This document shows, one piece after another, positions 44,346-56,480 of a DNA stretch of 64,000 nt. The notes under the pieces were generated by a model. That model did not search any database. It was not told the DNA's origin and was given only the letters and a program-made list of their open reading frames with translations. Made by a program: the position numbers and the translations under genes. This DNA is from Tuctoria greenei. Its lineage: Eukaryota > Streptophyta > Magnoliopsida > Poales > Poaceae. Position 1 is the first letter of the stretch, and each line of letters begins with the position of its first letter. The stretch covers positions 47,924,064-47,988,063 of the forward strand of contig JAYESD010000001.1 of the NCBI GenBank assembly GCA_036927565.1. Reading direction: 5' to 3'.

Positions 44346-44426
44346 GGCCCTGCCTCGGTAGGAAGGCAGGACACTTAGGTGACTTTAGCCAATGCGCGAG
44401 GGTACCCGGTATGTCGGGTACCGACA

Positions 44427-45772
44427 GTAGCATTTTGCCATCCCCACAATCTGCTCGGTAGATACGTGTTCCCCAGGAAGGATGTTGTTCTTCAAGTAGT
44501 CCTGAATCTCCGCGATCCATGCATTGGGACTCTCCTAAGCTTCTGGGTCTTGGGCACCGGGTGATCTGGGGTCCTTGGTGACGCACAAGAACCTCGATGG
44601 GCCCTACGGTTGCAGGGCCACTGAGATCGCCAGCTCTGAGGTGTTGGGCTCGTCTTCTTCGTTAGACCCTGCAGGACAAGGGGTTGGTCGCACCCATCTC
44701 CTGCTAAAGACACCTTCAGAAATCGGGGCCCTAATGGACACCATTGTTGAAAAGGCATCAGCGATGGAGTTGTCAGCGCGCGGTACACGCAGAGGTCCAA
44801 GGCCTCGAATCCAGCATCCAGCTTTTGGACGTGTAGCGGGTATGTCGCAAGCTGAGAATCATTGCAGCAACATTCTCCCTAGACCCGCTTGATGATCAGC
44901 TGGGAGACTCCCTTGACCAGCATCTACGGGACATCGAGACCCTGCACAGCTATTAATCCAAAGATGAGGGCTTCATGCTCTGCCATGTTGTTTGTCGCCT
45001 TGAAGTCAAGGCGCACCCCACGTACTTGGCCTTCTCTCCTATTGGTGAGGTGAGCAGTACACTGGCTCTGGCCCCTTGCTTCCGCAAGGAACCGTCGAAG
45101 AAGAGTGTCCTGTGGGGTCCGGTGAGCATCGGTGCCCTGGGATTCGGCTCGCTGATTTCATGGCCCCATAGGTTGCTTGGTGAGAGAGACCACTCAGCAA
45201 CAAAATCAGCCAGTTCTTGGCTCTTAATCGCATGCCGCGGCAAGCAGTCGAGCTCAAACTCCATCAGTTCCGCCGCCCATTTGGCGATGTTGCCGGTCGC
45301 GTTGGGGCTGCATAGCACTATCCCCAGTGGGAACGAGGTCACCACCGAAACTCTGTGTGCTTGAAAGTAATGGTGGAGCTTCCTCGATGCGATTAGCTTT
45401 GCGTACACCAACTTGTGTACTTCAACATACCTTGTTTTTGCTTCGTGAAAGACTTTGCTGATGCAGTAGATTGGGCGTTGGATAGTCCGGACCCTCCTTG
45501 GGGAATCCGATGCATCTTCTTCCATCTACTTCGGGCTCAGAGACTCCACGTTCCCCAAACTGGGGGCGTCCTCTGGGGGCTGGGACCCAGAGGCATCTTG
45601 ATATTCGGGACCCCCTGGGGGACATGAGTGCCACCGGGGCTCGGACCCGAAGGCAACTTGGTTATTGGGGGCCCCTACGGGTTCCAAGCCCTGGAGCTCA
45701 GAATCAGGGGTAGGGGCCCCGTCTATCCCTTGGTGTTGCTGGCAACTTGGCTGTTCTGCAACCAAGACCATG
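44427..45772 (-). pseudogene. T2 RNase H, second RNase H and integrase start
   Basis: On the minus strand, 45772-45540 carries the end of the RT connection (SMVLVAEQPSC-like). 45525-44953 is open for 190 codons and encodes the first RNase H (PIYCISKVFHEAKTRYVEVH, LVYAKLIASRKLHHYF) and the second (LFFDGSLRKQGARASVLLTS), the pair typical of Tat elements. 44950-44600 is degraded linker. 44560-44427 encodes the approach to integrase (AEIQDYLKNNILPGE, then VGMAKCY) and is cut there by the T1 LTR. Confidence 0.75.
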
Positions 45773-45777
45773 CTTAC

Positions 45778-47373
45778 TGTTGACGGCTGTTATACACCAA
45801 TTTCACCCGTCAATACAACTCAAATATGTGAAGGAATTGTCATTTCGTGGACACATCACCTTTTTATTTAACCTATTTTCACTTGTCCTTGGAGAAAGTT
45901 GTGCATGCAGGGATTCTATGCAGAAATGAAGTGAAACAAGGGGATGGCTCCTATAAAATATCTTTCCAGCCAATCAGGGGATGCCACGTGGCACCACATG
46001 GATCAAATGGCCCACAAACAGAACTATCTGAGTCCATCCAATGGTGTAGCATCAATATCGTCAATGGGACACACCTATCAGTCACCTGGAGGAAGAACAC
46101 CACAAAAGGGGCCAAGACCAGGTTGGCCGACCCCCCTAGTCGGCCGACTGGGTCCTGGCACCTTTCTCGGTCAGACTCCACATGTAGGCTCCTCCCGGCT
46201 TGAAGAGGTCATGGATGACTGATTCGCACGCTTTTGGTGGCGGGAACCGACCCTTCTCCAAGATATAAATAGGACCCCTCACTTCAACACACACCACTTG
46301 AGTATTCTTCCTTTGTATCCACTACTCTCCATAGGTTTAGAGGAGTATAGGCTGTAGAGAGGAGAGTCTCTAGTCCATAGTCCAAGTAGGAGAGGAGTAG
46401 AAGGAGTCTCTTCCCGATTGGGAAAGGTATGTCTCCCATATTCCTATGTGTATTTGTGACTCTATACATAATAAAGATGATATCTTTAGTCTTCCATTGT
46501 TCATATACTTGGATGAAGCATTTCTTGTTTGATTGTGGATTCCATGTATGTGGTAGGAATAGTATTTATGATTGTGCTATACCATGCTCATTACATTTTT
46601 ATAAACACTATAAACCTCCACTATAGTCTAATTAGCTATGATACGACTATGTTAACATGAATCACTTATGCTATGAAATAACATTGGTTCGATGATGATT
46701 TAGTTCATTGCCTTAGGATGGCTTGTGCCTTGGCTCTTAAGGTAATTACTTAATATTCTAGCATGGTGCTAGGATAGAGAGTAGCTTTGAATGTCTTGTA
46801 TACCCACGGATTGAAGAGGTAGGCAGTAGATGGTGACAGTCCTATCTGTCCTTTGTAATCCTCCACATTCGGCTATGCCACAGGATCTTGGCGGGAGTCA
46901 CCTATTGTTGCTAGGGGTAAACCCGTGCCCGATGTGTTAATGCACTTAGCATGAGAATTCATAATTAACATGATCATTAGTAACTAACTTAGGCTATGTA
47001 TATGTACATTAGAAGCATAGTAGGAGTATCTACCTAACTCTTAGCCTAGCCCCACTATTACCTCATTTATCCCCTTAGGATAGGATGCTCTCGTGTGTGT
47101 CACACTACCTCCACTTATCATTAAACCCATCCTTGCTAGAACGCTACCTAGGCCAACCTAACCTTTCCACTTGATGATTGTCTTACTTTCATCTGGCCTT
47201 CCTTTGGGAAAATATAAATGACACCCTTTGGAAATACTATTTAAAGGGGAAATGCTACATTGATAGTTTTCGTGTGCTTGCAGACGTTCACATGAGAATT
47301 AAAATCTACCAACAAACATTTCTGGCACCACTGCTAGGGATGAATTGTTAGTAGTGCGTAGGAAATATTAGCA
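45778..47373 (+). repeat. 5' LTR of Athila element
   Basis: The LTR begins TGTTGACGGCTG and ends near ATATTAGCA. A TATAAATA box lies at 46264-46271. It matches 53141-54743 and, inverted, the solo LTR at 57221-58829; comparing the three copies fixes the ends. Confidence 0.9.
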
Positions 47374-47381
47374 AGCATTTC

Positions 47382-47400
47382 TGGCGCCATTGCAAGGGAA
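47382..47400 (+). other. Primer binding site of Athila element
   Basis: TGGCGCCATTGCAAGGGAA lies 8 bp after the LTR end and resembles the TGGCGCC-type site of Athila and other elements, usually assigned to tRNA-Asp. Confidence 0.7.
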
Positions 47401-47506
47401 GGCAGCCGAAATATTGCATGATTGAGTGAATAGGATAGGACCCTGGTAGGTTTTAGTAGGATGACCCTTCTTATTTTTTGCATTTTATGTGAAAACAGGG
47501 TAGTGT

Positions 47507-49015
47507 ATGTCTAGTTTCCACTTGCTGGAAAACTTTGTTGAAGATCCCGAATCCCTTCTGAGAGATTTACCCCGTGTCGTGACTCCTCAAAAGCTTCGAG
47601 CGACAAAGCAAGCCAGCACAACCGGACCAACAACCGAAACACCAATGGCCCAAAAGACCCTTTGTGAGTTTTCAGCTTCCTCTGCTAACAATGTGCCTCT
47701 TGGGCCCACTGTTAACACGAGAGACATGAACTTCAAAATCAAGATTGTCCTAATCACTATGGTGCAAGCCAACCCATTTTGTGGGAAGGCTAACGAGGAT
47801 GCAAGTGCTCACCTGCAACAGCTCCTTGAGATCTGCAGCACCCTTAAGATAATGGACGTATCCCCTAATGTTGTATGTCTTAGGTTGTTCCCGTTCTCTC
47901 TTCTTGGCATAGCGAAACAGTGGTTCTACGCGAACCGAAGTGCTGTAGACACTTGGGGGAAATGTTCTACGGCATTCCTTGCCAAGTTTTTCCCATTGGG
48001 CAAGACCAATGCCCTACGTGGAAGAATTTCCTGCTTCCAGCAAGATGCCAAGGAATCTATTCTTGAGGCTTGGGAAAGGCTTCAAGAGTATATCCTAGCC
48101 TATCCCCACCATGGGATGGATGACTGGCTCATTATCCAAAACAAACTTTTACAACGGGTTGATCCCTTCCGCCCGTGACCATGTTTACGCTGCTGCTGGA
48201 GGTGCCTTCTTCTCATTGACGGTGCCCAATGCCAAATATTTGATTGAGAGGATGGTTTCAAACAAGGGCTGGAGCGACGAGCGTCTCCATACCCGCCAGT
48301 GAGGCATGCACACCTTGAAGGAGGTGGACATGATCGCTGCCAAATTGGACCTCCTTATGAACAAAATTTATGGACAAGGCAATGGTGAAGTATGCGGCAA
48401 TGCTTATGCCTTAGACTCCCACATCACTTGTGAAGTCTGTGGCAACAGGGGCCATTTGGGCAATGACTGCCCAGAAACCCGTGAGGATGTCTTGTACATA
48501 GCCAACAATGGAAACAACAATGGCTATCATCCAGGAGGTCAAGGGTGGGGCCAACCATGCCTATTCTTTCAAAGAGGGTACAACAACAATGGCAACAATG
48601 GAAATCAGCCCAACTTGAGAGAACTTGCCATTGGCCAGCTGAAGATCAATGAGGCTATATCCAAGAAGGTGCCGAGCAATGACAAGACCCTAGAAAACAT
48701 TAATGCCAAGATTGAAGGACTATCCTCGGCCTTCAAGAATGAATTGAGTTTCAATAAGATGTTGGAGACTCAGTTGGCTCAACTGGCAGCTATTGTTCCT
48801 CTTGTGGAGAATGGCAAGATGCCAGGACAGCCCAAACCTCCCGTGGAAAGTGCTAATAAGATATCTCTACAAGGAGGCAACTGGCTGAAGGACCCCGGAT
48901 GTCCTACAATCTCATGCTCAATTGGGGCACACCACTTTGACAAGGCCCTTTGTGACTTTGACAAGGCCCTTCACGAAACTTATTCCAACACCAATGCAGC
49001 TCCGACTGGCTGATT
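47507..49015 (+). pseudogene. Athila gag, broken
   Basis: Gag starts at 47507. The capsid domain includes NPFCGKANEDASAHLQQLLE, LRLFPFSLLGIAKQWFY and AFLAKFFPLGKTNALRGR. A small insertion near 48145 shifts the frame, and the next part (AGGAFFSLTV, IERMVSNKGWS) is in another frame. It meets a TGA at 48300-48302 and resumes directly with MHTLKEVDMIAAKLDLLM. The zinc knuckle CEVCGNRGHLGNDC is encoded near 48430, followed by an Asn/Gly-rich linker and a coiled-coil-like block. The frame ends at 49013, just past a local duplication of GACTTTGACAAGGCCCTT. Confidence 0.85.
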
Positions 49016-49392
49016 CCTCAGTTTGTTATCCGGCGAGTATTGCTGAAGATAACCTGGTGAAAATCAGGAACTGCTTCATACCCGTGGATCTCGTGGTGCT
49101 CGACATGGAGCTCAAGAAGGATACATCACTCATTCTTGGGCACCCGTTCCTAAGCACCGCAAAGGCTCGCATAGATGTGGGAGCTGGAGAATTCCACTTC
49201 CATATCAATGGCAAGGAGGAGAATTTTAACTTTCGCCCAAAATTGGAGCAATGCTCCATGATCCGTATCATGTATGGGCCGAATGTTAAGCACATTCAAG
49301 AGGTCAAAATCACACCTCCAAAGGTGGACCCGCTCATTGCATTCATGAGGAATTTGATCTATGCGGAAAACCCGTATTATCATCCACACTGA
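49016..49392 (+). pseudogene. Athila protease, active site missing
   Basis: The second half of the Athila protease is recognisable (LRLADSSVCYPASIAEDNLV, then LILGHPFLSTAKARIDVG) and runs to a stop near 49390. The usual Asp-Leu-Gly-Ala-Ser active-site block that should precede it is absent: gag-like sequence with the 18 bp duplication at about 48939-48972 stands there instead. The enzyme could not work. Confidence 0.8.
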
Positions 49393-50248
49393 CACCCCAA
49401 GAAGACAGAGAAGTCCGGGCCTCCCCAAAGGCCCAAGTCCACCTAGCCGCTAAAGAAGGTATGGCGGAAGAAGCAAGAAAAGCCATCCAAGCCCATCCCT
49501 CCAGGCCCGGATGTCAAGAAATGAAGAAGGAGGAATGTCCATCTCATCGGACAGTGGTGAGACCTAGCCAATAGGTTAAATTGGTAGGTATCCTTCATTT
49601 GATTTTTCATTTATTTTCTCCTTTGTGATTTTCCCCCATTTAGTTTGATTCTCCCACTGCATATTTGATTTTCTTAGCAAGTTGAGAATCTTATATTCTC
49701 AACTATCATTTTTATTTATTTATTTTTCACAAAAAAGAAATTTTTTAAGTTTTGAAAAAAGAAATTTTTTGGAAAACAATTTTTCTGAGCTGCAAAAGTG
49801 GTATTTCACCAACGTGCTGATTCCATAGCCGTTGGGGAGCCACTTGCCAAAAGGGAGAATAGGGGGCCGACCTGTCAGGTCGGCCGACACCCGTGTTCGG
49901 CGGACTATGGGAGGAGCCAAATAAGCTCTCTCTCTCTCTCTCCTCCAACGTCTACATTTGGTTCCCTAGTGACCGTTGGGGATTGCACACTATAAATGGT
50001 GGCCGTGAGGAACTCTTCTCCTCACACTTCACCTCATTTCATACATCCCCAAAGTCACTCTTGATCATGTTGTTTTATTGCACTTCATTGGAGCACTCTT
50101 GCTCAAAATCCAACTTAAAAATATTTGCTTTTCTTCGCATTTGTAATTTGCTCTCAAGTTCTTCAAGGGAAAATTCGTCGGGGTTTTGTTTTCACTAACA
50201 TCACCTCTTTCGAGTTTTTTCCTTGGTGTGTACTTTCTTGTTGTGGCC
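49393..50248 (+). other. Athila spacer where pol is expected
   Basis: There is no RT, RNase H or integrase. The sequence passes from a Lys/Pro-rich remnant (49395-49520) into T-rich noncoding DNA, a TATAAATGG box near 49991, and pyrimidine-rich sequence up to the next frame. The TATA-like box before ORF-1 might be an internal promoter. Confidence 0.5.
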
Positions 50249-51790
50249 ATGAAAGGAATGAAAATGTTGTTTGGAAATAGGAAGGAGGCTTCAAGATCAA
50301 GCCATGGTGGAGACTCAAGTGCACGCCCCTCTTCCGTTGCTACACCAAGTTCACGGAGGAGTGTAGGAGAGGACACTCCCATGGGTGAGAGAAGCAACCC
50401 TTGCCAGCTTCTTCACAACGACGACCTTTACATCCAAAGTGATGTTGAAGATCAAGCACGCAAGCTCCTCCAAGATCGTGAGTTTTTTCATACAAAAGCT
50501 TATGATCTCGATTTGATCTCCAAAATAGGTATGTATTCTGAATTCTTTTCCATTTGGCGTGCACTAGGATGGAAAAATTTTGCTGACATAGAGGAGAAAG
50601 GTTCACGCCTTCTCTCCATACAATTCCTTTGCACACTCAAGATATGATTTGATGGTATTACTTTTAGACTATTTCAAAAAGAATACAACATTCTATGGAA
50701 AGAATTGAGTGAAATCATAGGCTTCCATAATAGTTATTTGCTAGATTTAGACACTTTGCCTAAGTTTATATACAAAGTTTTTGGCAAGATTTAACTGGTG
50801 AGGTTAGATGTAGTGCACCTAGAAATAGCCACTTGCACAACCCCACTTTAGGGTTCATGCATAGATGGGTGGCTATGACTATGTTCCCTAGAGGATATGT
50901 AAAGATAGTGCATGATGATGAGCTGAAAATTTTATTTTCCATGGTTAAAAAGATAAAAGTTGTTCCATCTATTGCCATGATGACACAATTGGTAGATTAC
51001 ATTCCAAGGGTAGGGCCAATTGAATGCACTTCATTGATCACCCACATTGCTACTAGGGTAGGAGCACTAGAATATTCTTCATTTGAGTACATTGAAAATG
51101 AAAGAGAATTAATTGATGAAGATTATTTAGTGCTAGGACATTCCCTTAAGCATGATCAAGATGGCTCTTTGATATTTTAGTATCCCGGCTTTGTCAATGA
51201 AATTTGGTTACCTAAACCGGATTATCATTTGTACAAATGTCAGAGGCTAACCATTGACCTACTTACCATCGAGGAAGCAGGAAGAAGTAATGCCTCTGGC
51301 AGGGAAACTAGAAGCCATACAAGGAGAGTGGTCATGCCCCCAACAACCTCCACGGACCATGAGTACGAAGAGGAAGACAACCCAACAGGTGATGCATCCG
51401 GATGGAGTCAACCTCCATCGTATGAGACCGAAGGTCCGTCTTGGCATGGATGGCCAGGTGCTACATGGGAGACACCCTTATACACTTCAAGCTCTAGTAG
51501 CTTGCCTCCAACATCTGTGAGAAGATGTCATTCCACTTTGGCTAGAAGTCATCATGGCTATAGCCAAGGAATGACGGACCTCTCTTGACGTATGGAGGAG
51601 CTTGAAGTACGGACGGATGACATCTAAAACACTCTCCAAGGGCATGTCCAAGGTACCCAAGACTGGCAACAACACATGGATGCTCAATTCATCAACCTCA
51701 ACTCCACGCTACAACAACAACAAGCCGATCTCGTGGCATACTTCCGTCATCAAGGGTTCAACCCTAATCACGGAGGTGAGTGAAGAATAA
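50249..51790 (+). pseudogene. Athila ORF-1-like downstream protein, broken
   Basis: The start near 50249 gives MKGMKMLFGNRKEASRSSHG. Several stops follow (near 50645, 50791 and 51178), with frame changes around 50790-50850. The central part reads HRWVAMTMFPRGYVKIVHDD and GPIECTSLITHIATRVGALE, which I recognise as the conserved core of the ATHILA ORF-1 family (PF03078). The end is hydrophilic, with a Gln-rich tail near 51700. Its function is not known; some authors compare the downstream ORF of this group with env, but I see no convincing membrane segment. Confidence 0.65.
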
Positions 51791-53140
51791 GCTTGGGGGA
51801 GGACCCCCAGTTGAGATAAATTGTATCTACCCCTTGCATATTTATTATGCACTTACCCATCATCCACCTTGCATCTAAAAAAATAGGATATAATTTCTTT
51901 TAAAATAAAATAAAAGATGTGCGGTAAGAATGAAGATGAAATGATGAATATTTGCTCTATTTTAATTTTCCTAGGTCCCTAGTTTACAACTTACTACTCT
52001 CCAACATATTGCTCTCATTGGCTAAAATTGATTTTACCTTGATTTGGAAATCGTGGGTAGCAAAAGCTTAATCCATTCTAAGTTGTTGTGAGATATGATA
52101 TAGTGATAGGGCTGCTATTCCTAGTTTGATAGTGAAACTTAGATTTCTGGATAAATTCTAAAAATATTTAAGTTATCCTCATTTGATTGGAAATACCCAC
52201 CAAAGCCATATGATACAATATATTGATAGACCTTATGCATATGATATTTGTCTTCACATTGAGCTTTGTCAAACTAGTATAGATCTATGTGAGATTTCAT
52301 TCATTACTTTTTGAATTCAGGACTTCACTTGCACATACTATACTTCTACACTAGAAGTAAGCGAATTTCCATCATACCACCATTCCAAAAAAAGAGAAAC
52401 TCAATATCTTTCGTGCTTAGTACTCTCTCCAAAATTCATTGCATAAAAAGGGAGTAGAAAAAATGGCTACAAGAAAAAGAAAAAAAATGCATGCTTACAT
52501 CATAAGCATGAGAAAAAAAAAAGGAAAAGGAAAAAGAGAAAGAGAGAAGTAGCCATGTTTCATCCCTGCAAAATAAGAGAGTCCACTCAAAAAGAAGTCA
52601 TCTCAAAATATCCACATCCACTCCATTACATCACACATGCACAAGTCTCGAATCAAATTGTTTTGAATTGATTTTTCCTAACGCTTGCTCTTTTGACTTA
52701 GCAACATTATATGTTGCAAATATGCCTACCATATTCCCTACCAAGCTCCACATACAAGCCTTATGTAGAGGTAGGATGAATTTAGGCACAATACCTTGGT
52801 GAGGACTTATTTCCACTACACAAAAAGGAGCGACTTGAGAGAATCAAATTGAGATACCTAAAATCTAAATTGAACTCTCCAAAATTTGAGTGGAACTTGA
52901 CTTCTAGGGTATGTATGATCAATTTGTTGTTCTATATTTCAACCACCCATGAATAGGAGATGGTATAAGCCCCATAATGACTTAAGATGGGTGAAGTAAC
53001 ATGCCAACTTTTGCAATACTAGGTAGAGTATTTTGTTGTGCACATGGTACTTTTGAAAAATATAATATAGTAACAACTCCTGATCATCAACCTAAAGTCT
53101 TGACTTTGCTCGGGACGAGCAAAGGATAACTTTGGGAGTT
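51791..53140 (+). other. Athila 3' internal noncoding region
   Basis: AT-rich DNA with no conserved frame, a purine-rich A/G stretch at 52450-52550, and GGATAACTTTGGGAGT just before the LTR, which is the place of the polypurine tract but is a weak match. Confidence 0.6.
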
Positions 53141-54743
53141 TGTTGACTGTTGTTACACACTAATTTCACCCATCAATACACCTCAATTATGTGAAGGAAT
53201 CGTCTTTTCTTGCACACATCACCTTTCTATTTAACCCATTTCCACTTGTCCTTGGAGAAAGTAGTGCATGCAGGGATTCTATCCAGAAATGAAGTGAAAC
53301 AAGAGGATGGATCCTATAAAATATCATTTCAGCCAATCAGACGATGCCAAGTGGCACCACATGGATCAAATGGCCCACAAACAGAAGTATCCGAGGCCAT
53401 CCAACGGTGTAGCACCAAGATCAGTCAATGGGACCCACCTGTCAGACACCTGGAGGAAGCAAGCTGCAAAAGGGGCAAAGACCAGGTCGGTCGACACCCC
53501 TTGTTGGCCGACTAGGTCCTGGCACCTTTCTCGGTCAAACTCCACGTGTAGGCTCCTCCCGGCTTGAAGAGGTCATGGGTGACTGATCCGCGCACTTTTG
53601 GTGGCAGGAACCGACCCTTCTCCAAGCTATAAGTAGGACCCCTCACACCTCACTTCAACACACACCACTTGAGTATTCGTCCTTTGTATCCACTACTCTC
53701 CATATGTTTAGAGGAGTATAGGATGTAGAGAGGAGAGTCTCTAGTCCATAGTCCAAGTAGGAGAGGAGTAGAAGGAGTCTCTTCCCGATTGGGAAAGGTA
53801 TGTCTCCCATATTCGTATTTGTATTTGTGACTCTATTCATAATAAAGATGATATCTTTAGTCTTCCATTGTTCATACACTTGGATGAACTGTTTCTTGTT
53901 TGATTGTGGATTCCATGTATGTGGTAGGAATAGTATTTCAGATTGTGATATACCATGCTCATTACATTATCATAAACACTATAAGCCTCCACTATAGTCT
54001 AATTAGCTATGATATGACTATGTTAACATGAATCACTTATGCTATGAATTAACATTGGTTCAACGATAATTTAGTTCATTGCCTTAGGATGACTTGTTCC
54101 TAGGCTCTTAAGGTAATTACTTAATATGCTAGCATGGTGCTAGGATAGAGAGTAGCGTTGAATGTCTTGTAGACCCATGGATTGAAGAGGTAGGCAGTAG
54201 GTGGTGACAGCCCTATCTGTCCTTTGTAATCCTCCACGTTCGGCAATGCCACAGGCTCTTGGCGGGAGTTGCCTAGTGTTGCTAGGGGTAAACCCGTGCC
54301 CGATGAGTTAATCCACTTAGCATGAGAATTCATAATTAACCTGATCATTAGTAACTAACTTAGGCTATGTATATGTACATTAGAAGCATAGTAGGAGTAT
54401 CTACCTAACTCTTAGACTAACCCCTCTATTACCTTATTTATCCCATTAGAATAGGATGCTCTTGTGTGTGTCACACTACCTCCACTTATCATTAAATCCA
54501 TCCTTGCTAGAACCCTACCTAGGCCAACCTAACCTTTCCACTTGATGATTGTCTTACTTCCATGTGGCCTTCCATTGGGAAAATATAAATGACACCCTTT
54601 GGGAATACTCTTTAAAGGGGAAATGCTACATTAATAATTTTCGCGCGCTTGTGGACATTCACTTGAGAATTAAGACCTACCAACAAACATTTTTGGCACC
54701 ACTGGTAGGGATGAATTGTTAGTAGTGCGTTGGAAATATCACA
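53141..54743 (+). repeat. 3' LTR of Athila element
   Basis: The LTR begins TGTTGACTGTTG and ends ATATCACA, followed by cttac. The promoter-like box here reads TATAAGTA (53628-53635). It differs from the 5' LTR by many scattered substitutions. Confidence 0.9.
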
Positions 54744-54748
54744 CTTAC

Positions 54749-55620
54749 CACTTCCATCGTGGCGGCGATGTATACGTACAGAGGCTCCCTAGGCTCCAGG
54801 GCCACCATGATGGGCAGCAACGTAAGTTATTTCTTCAGCTCGCGGAACGCCTTCTCTGCCTTCTCGATCCAGATGAACGGTACAGATTGGCGCATCAGCT
54901 TGAAGAATGGGAGGGCCCACTCAGCCAGTCTAGAGATAAACTGGTTGAGTGCTGCTAGGCAACCTACAAGCTTCTGTATGTCCTTAATGCAGGCTGAAGA
55001 CTATATTAGTTCCACAGCCTTGATATTTTCTGGGTTGTCCTCAATCCCTCGGTGTGAGACCAAGAAACCAAGTAGTTTCCCAGCTTTGACTCCGCACACA
55101 CACTTGTCTGAGTTGAGCTTTATGCGTGTGGTCTGCAACCTGTCGAAGACTAGGGCGAGGTTTTCTAGCAATGATGTATGTGTATGGATTTTGACAATGA
55201 TATCGCCGACGTACACCTCTACTAGGTCCCGAATGAGATCCCCAAATTTTTTATGCATGACACATACAAAGGTAGTAAAGGCATTCTTAAGACCACGAGG
55301 CATTAAGACATAGCAGTAAAGGTCATCTATGGTTATAAATGTAGTATGTTCTTCGTCCTCTCTAAACATGGGGATTTGGTGGAACCCTGATTAAGCGTCT
55401 GGAAAGCAGAGTAGATCATGGTTGGAGGTTGAATCTAAAATTTGATCTATCCTAGGAAGAGGGAAAGGATCTTTAAGACATGCCTTATTGAGGTTGGTGT
55501 AGTCGATGCACATCCAAAGCTTCCCGCCAGCTTTGGGGATGACAAAAGCATCGAGCAGCTTCTTGATCTCTTCACGGATGAATTTTTGTTGCTTGATGGA
55601 CTACTTTCATGGCCTCTGCT
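54749..55620 (-). pseudogene. T2 reverse transcriptase, broken
   Basis: Minus-strand RT of T2 to the right of the Athila insertion. From 55600 leftward it encodes the block with AGGKLWMCIDYTNLNKAC, motif A as CFPDA followed by a stop and SGFHQIPM, then an open stretch (55369-55001) with FITIDDLYCYVLMPRGLKNA and motif C as YVGDIIV, where the first catalytic Asp is Gly. The thumb region (LAEWALPFFKLMRQ) ends at the target duplication, and its continuation lies at 45772. Confidence 0.8.
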
Positions 55621-56480
55621 GTGCTGATCGGGCATCGGGATAGATCTTATGATGGTGATCAATCATTTCCCTGGGGATGCCAGGCATCTGCGACGGTTGC
55701 CAGGCAAACACGTCGACATTAGCTCTCAGGAAAGCGGTGAGTGCGGATTCCTGCTTTCTATCTAGACTCCCAGCAATGCGGGTGGTCTGGGCAGCATCGA
55801 TGCCGATCTAGATAACTTTGACGGGTACGTCATCGCTGTCGGAGGGCTACATCAGGGGGGGGGGGGGTCTTAGTCGTGCTCGTGCAAGCATGTCAAGAGG
55901 TTACTTGGTCCAGCATCGCCTGGGGCAGATGTTGGGGTTGCTGACAGCGTTTGGAGCTTCACCACAACTGACACCGCTGCAGAGCGATCTCCACAGATCT
56001 TGAGGGAGTTGGAATCTTCTGGACGAGGTAGCTGTAGTGGGCTACAACCATGAATCAGTACAGGGCTGGCCTACCGATGATGGCATCGTAGGGGAGGCTA
56101 ACCTCTACGACGTCGAACAGGATGTTTTCCATCCTGAAGTTCTCGGGTGTCCCGAGGGTCACCCTGAGGTGGATGTTGCCGTACGGGATAATATTCCCTA
56201 GCCCTACCCCCGAGAACAGTCTTTATGGGTCGAGCTTGGACACAGGGATCTTCAGCTTGTCGAAGGCCACACAGCTGATAAGGTTGAGGTCAGCCTCGCC
56301 ATCAATCAAGACGAGGTAGAACTTGATGTTGGCGGTGGTGGGGGCGACAAGGAGGGGCAGAAGTCTAGCTCCCGCCATGTTCTCGAGGCAGTTGGAGGTG
56401 TCGAAGTTAATCGGCGTCTCCATCCATCTGTGATGCAGTGTAGGGGCGTGAGTAGGAGCTACCAAAGCCACCTCCCGACG
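55621..56480 (-). pseudogene. T2 protease and linker
   Basis: The minus strand from 56471 encodes the T2 protease with active-site motif VLIDGEADLNLIS, which is altered after Asp-Gly as in T1. Conserved downstream blocks follow near 56040-56220 in shifting frames. 55621-56030 holds degraded linker to RT and a run of G at 55855-55867. Confidence 0.7.

Larger units (their letters stand above)
27725..44426 (-). mobile_element. Tat-lineage Ty3/gypsy element T1 (5' part), heavily nested
   Basis: Read on the minus strand the order is 5' LTR (44426 to 30146, split by a solo LTR and Tekay B), primer site, leader, gag and protease. The rest of pol and the 3' LTR lie left of the window, beyond Tekay A, which is inserted in the protease-pol region at 27725. 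The LTR edge TGTCGGTACC (minus strand, ending at 44426) abuts integrase sequence of T2, so T1 is inserted in T2; gtagc (44427-44431) is the predicted target duplication. Confidence 0.8.
30146..44426 (-). repeat. 5' LTR of T1, split by nested insertions
   Basis: LTR sequence occupies 30146-30408 and 43594-44426, about 1.1 kb in total. The inner edge (TGCGACACTTC in plus orientation at 30146) matches the T2 LTR edge at 56774, and the outer edge is the complement of TGTCGGTACC at 44426. The sequence on both sides of the solo copia LTR joins into one stretch collinear with 56890-57130 of the T2 LTR. The outer part carries a 56-57 bp tandem array. Confidence 0.75.
45778..54743 (+). mobile_element. 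Athila-lineage Ty3/gypsy element, lacking most of pol
   Basis: This is a complete-ended 8966 bp element with LTRs of 1596 and 1603 bp and the perfect target duplication cttac (45773-45777 and 54744-54748) in the RT of T2. The primer site matches the form used by Athila elements. Inside are gag, a damaged protease and a downstream ORF-1-like region; no RT, RNase H or integrase is present. It would need a helper element to move. Confidence 0.9.

Noticed and set aside
43888..44586. 232-codon minus-strand frame
   Set aside because: It spans the T1 LTR tandem array and its junction with T2 integrase; the array explains the repeated residues.
49893..50198. Short frames near the TATAAATGG box of the Athila element as a separate protein
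   Set aside because: They are hydrophobic translations of T-rich noncoding DNA; only the ORF-1-like frame further on has recognisable conservation.
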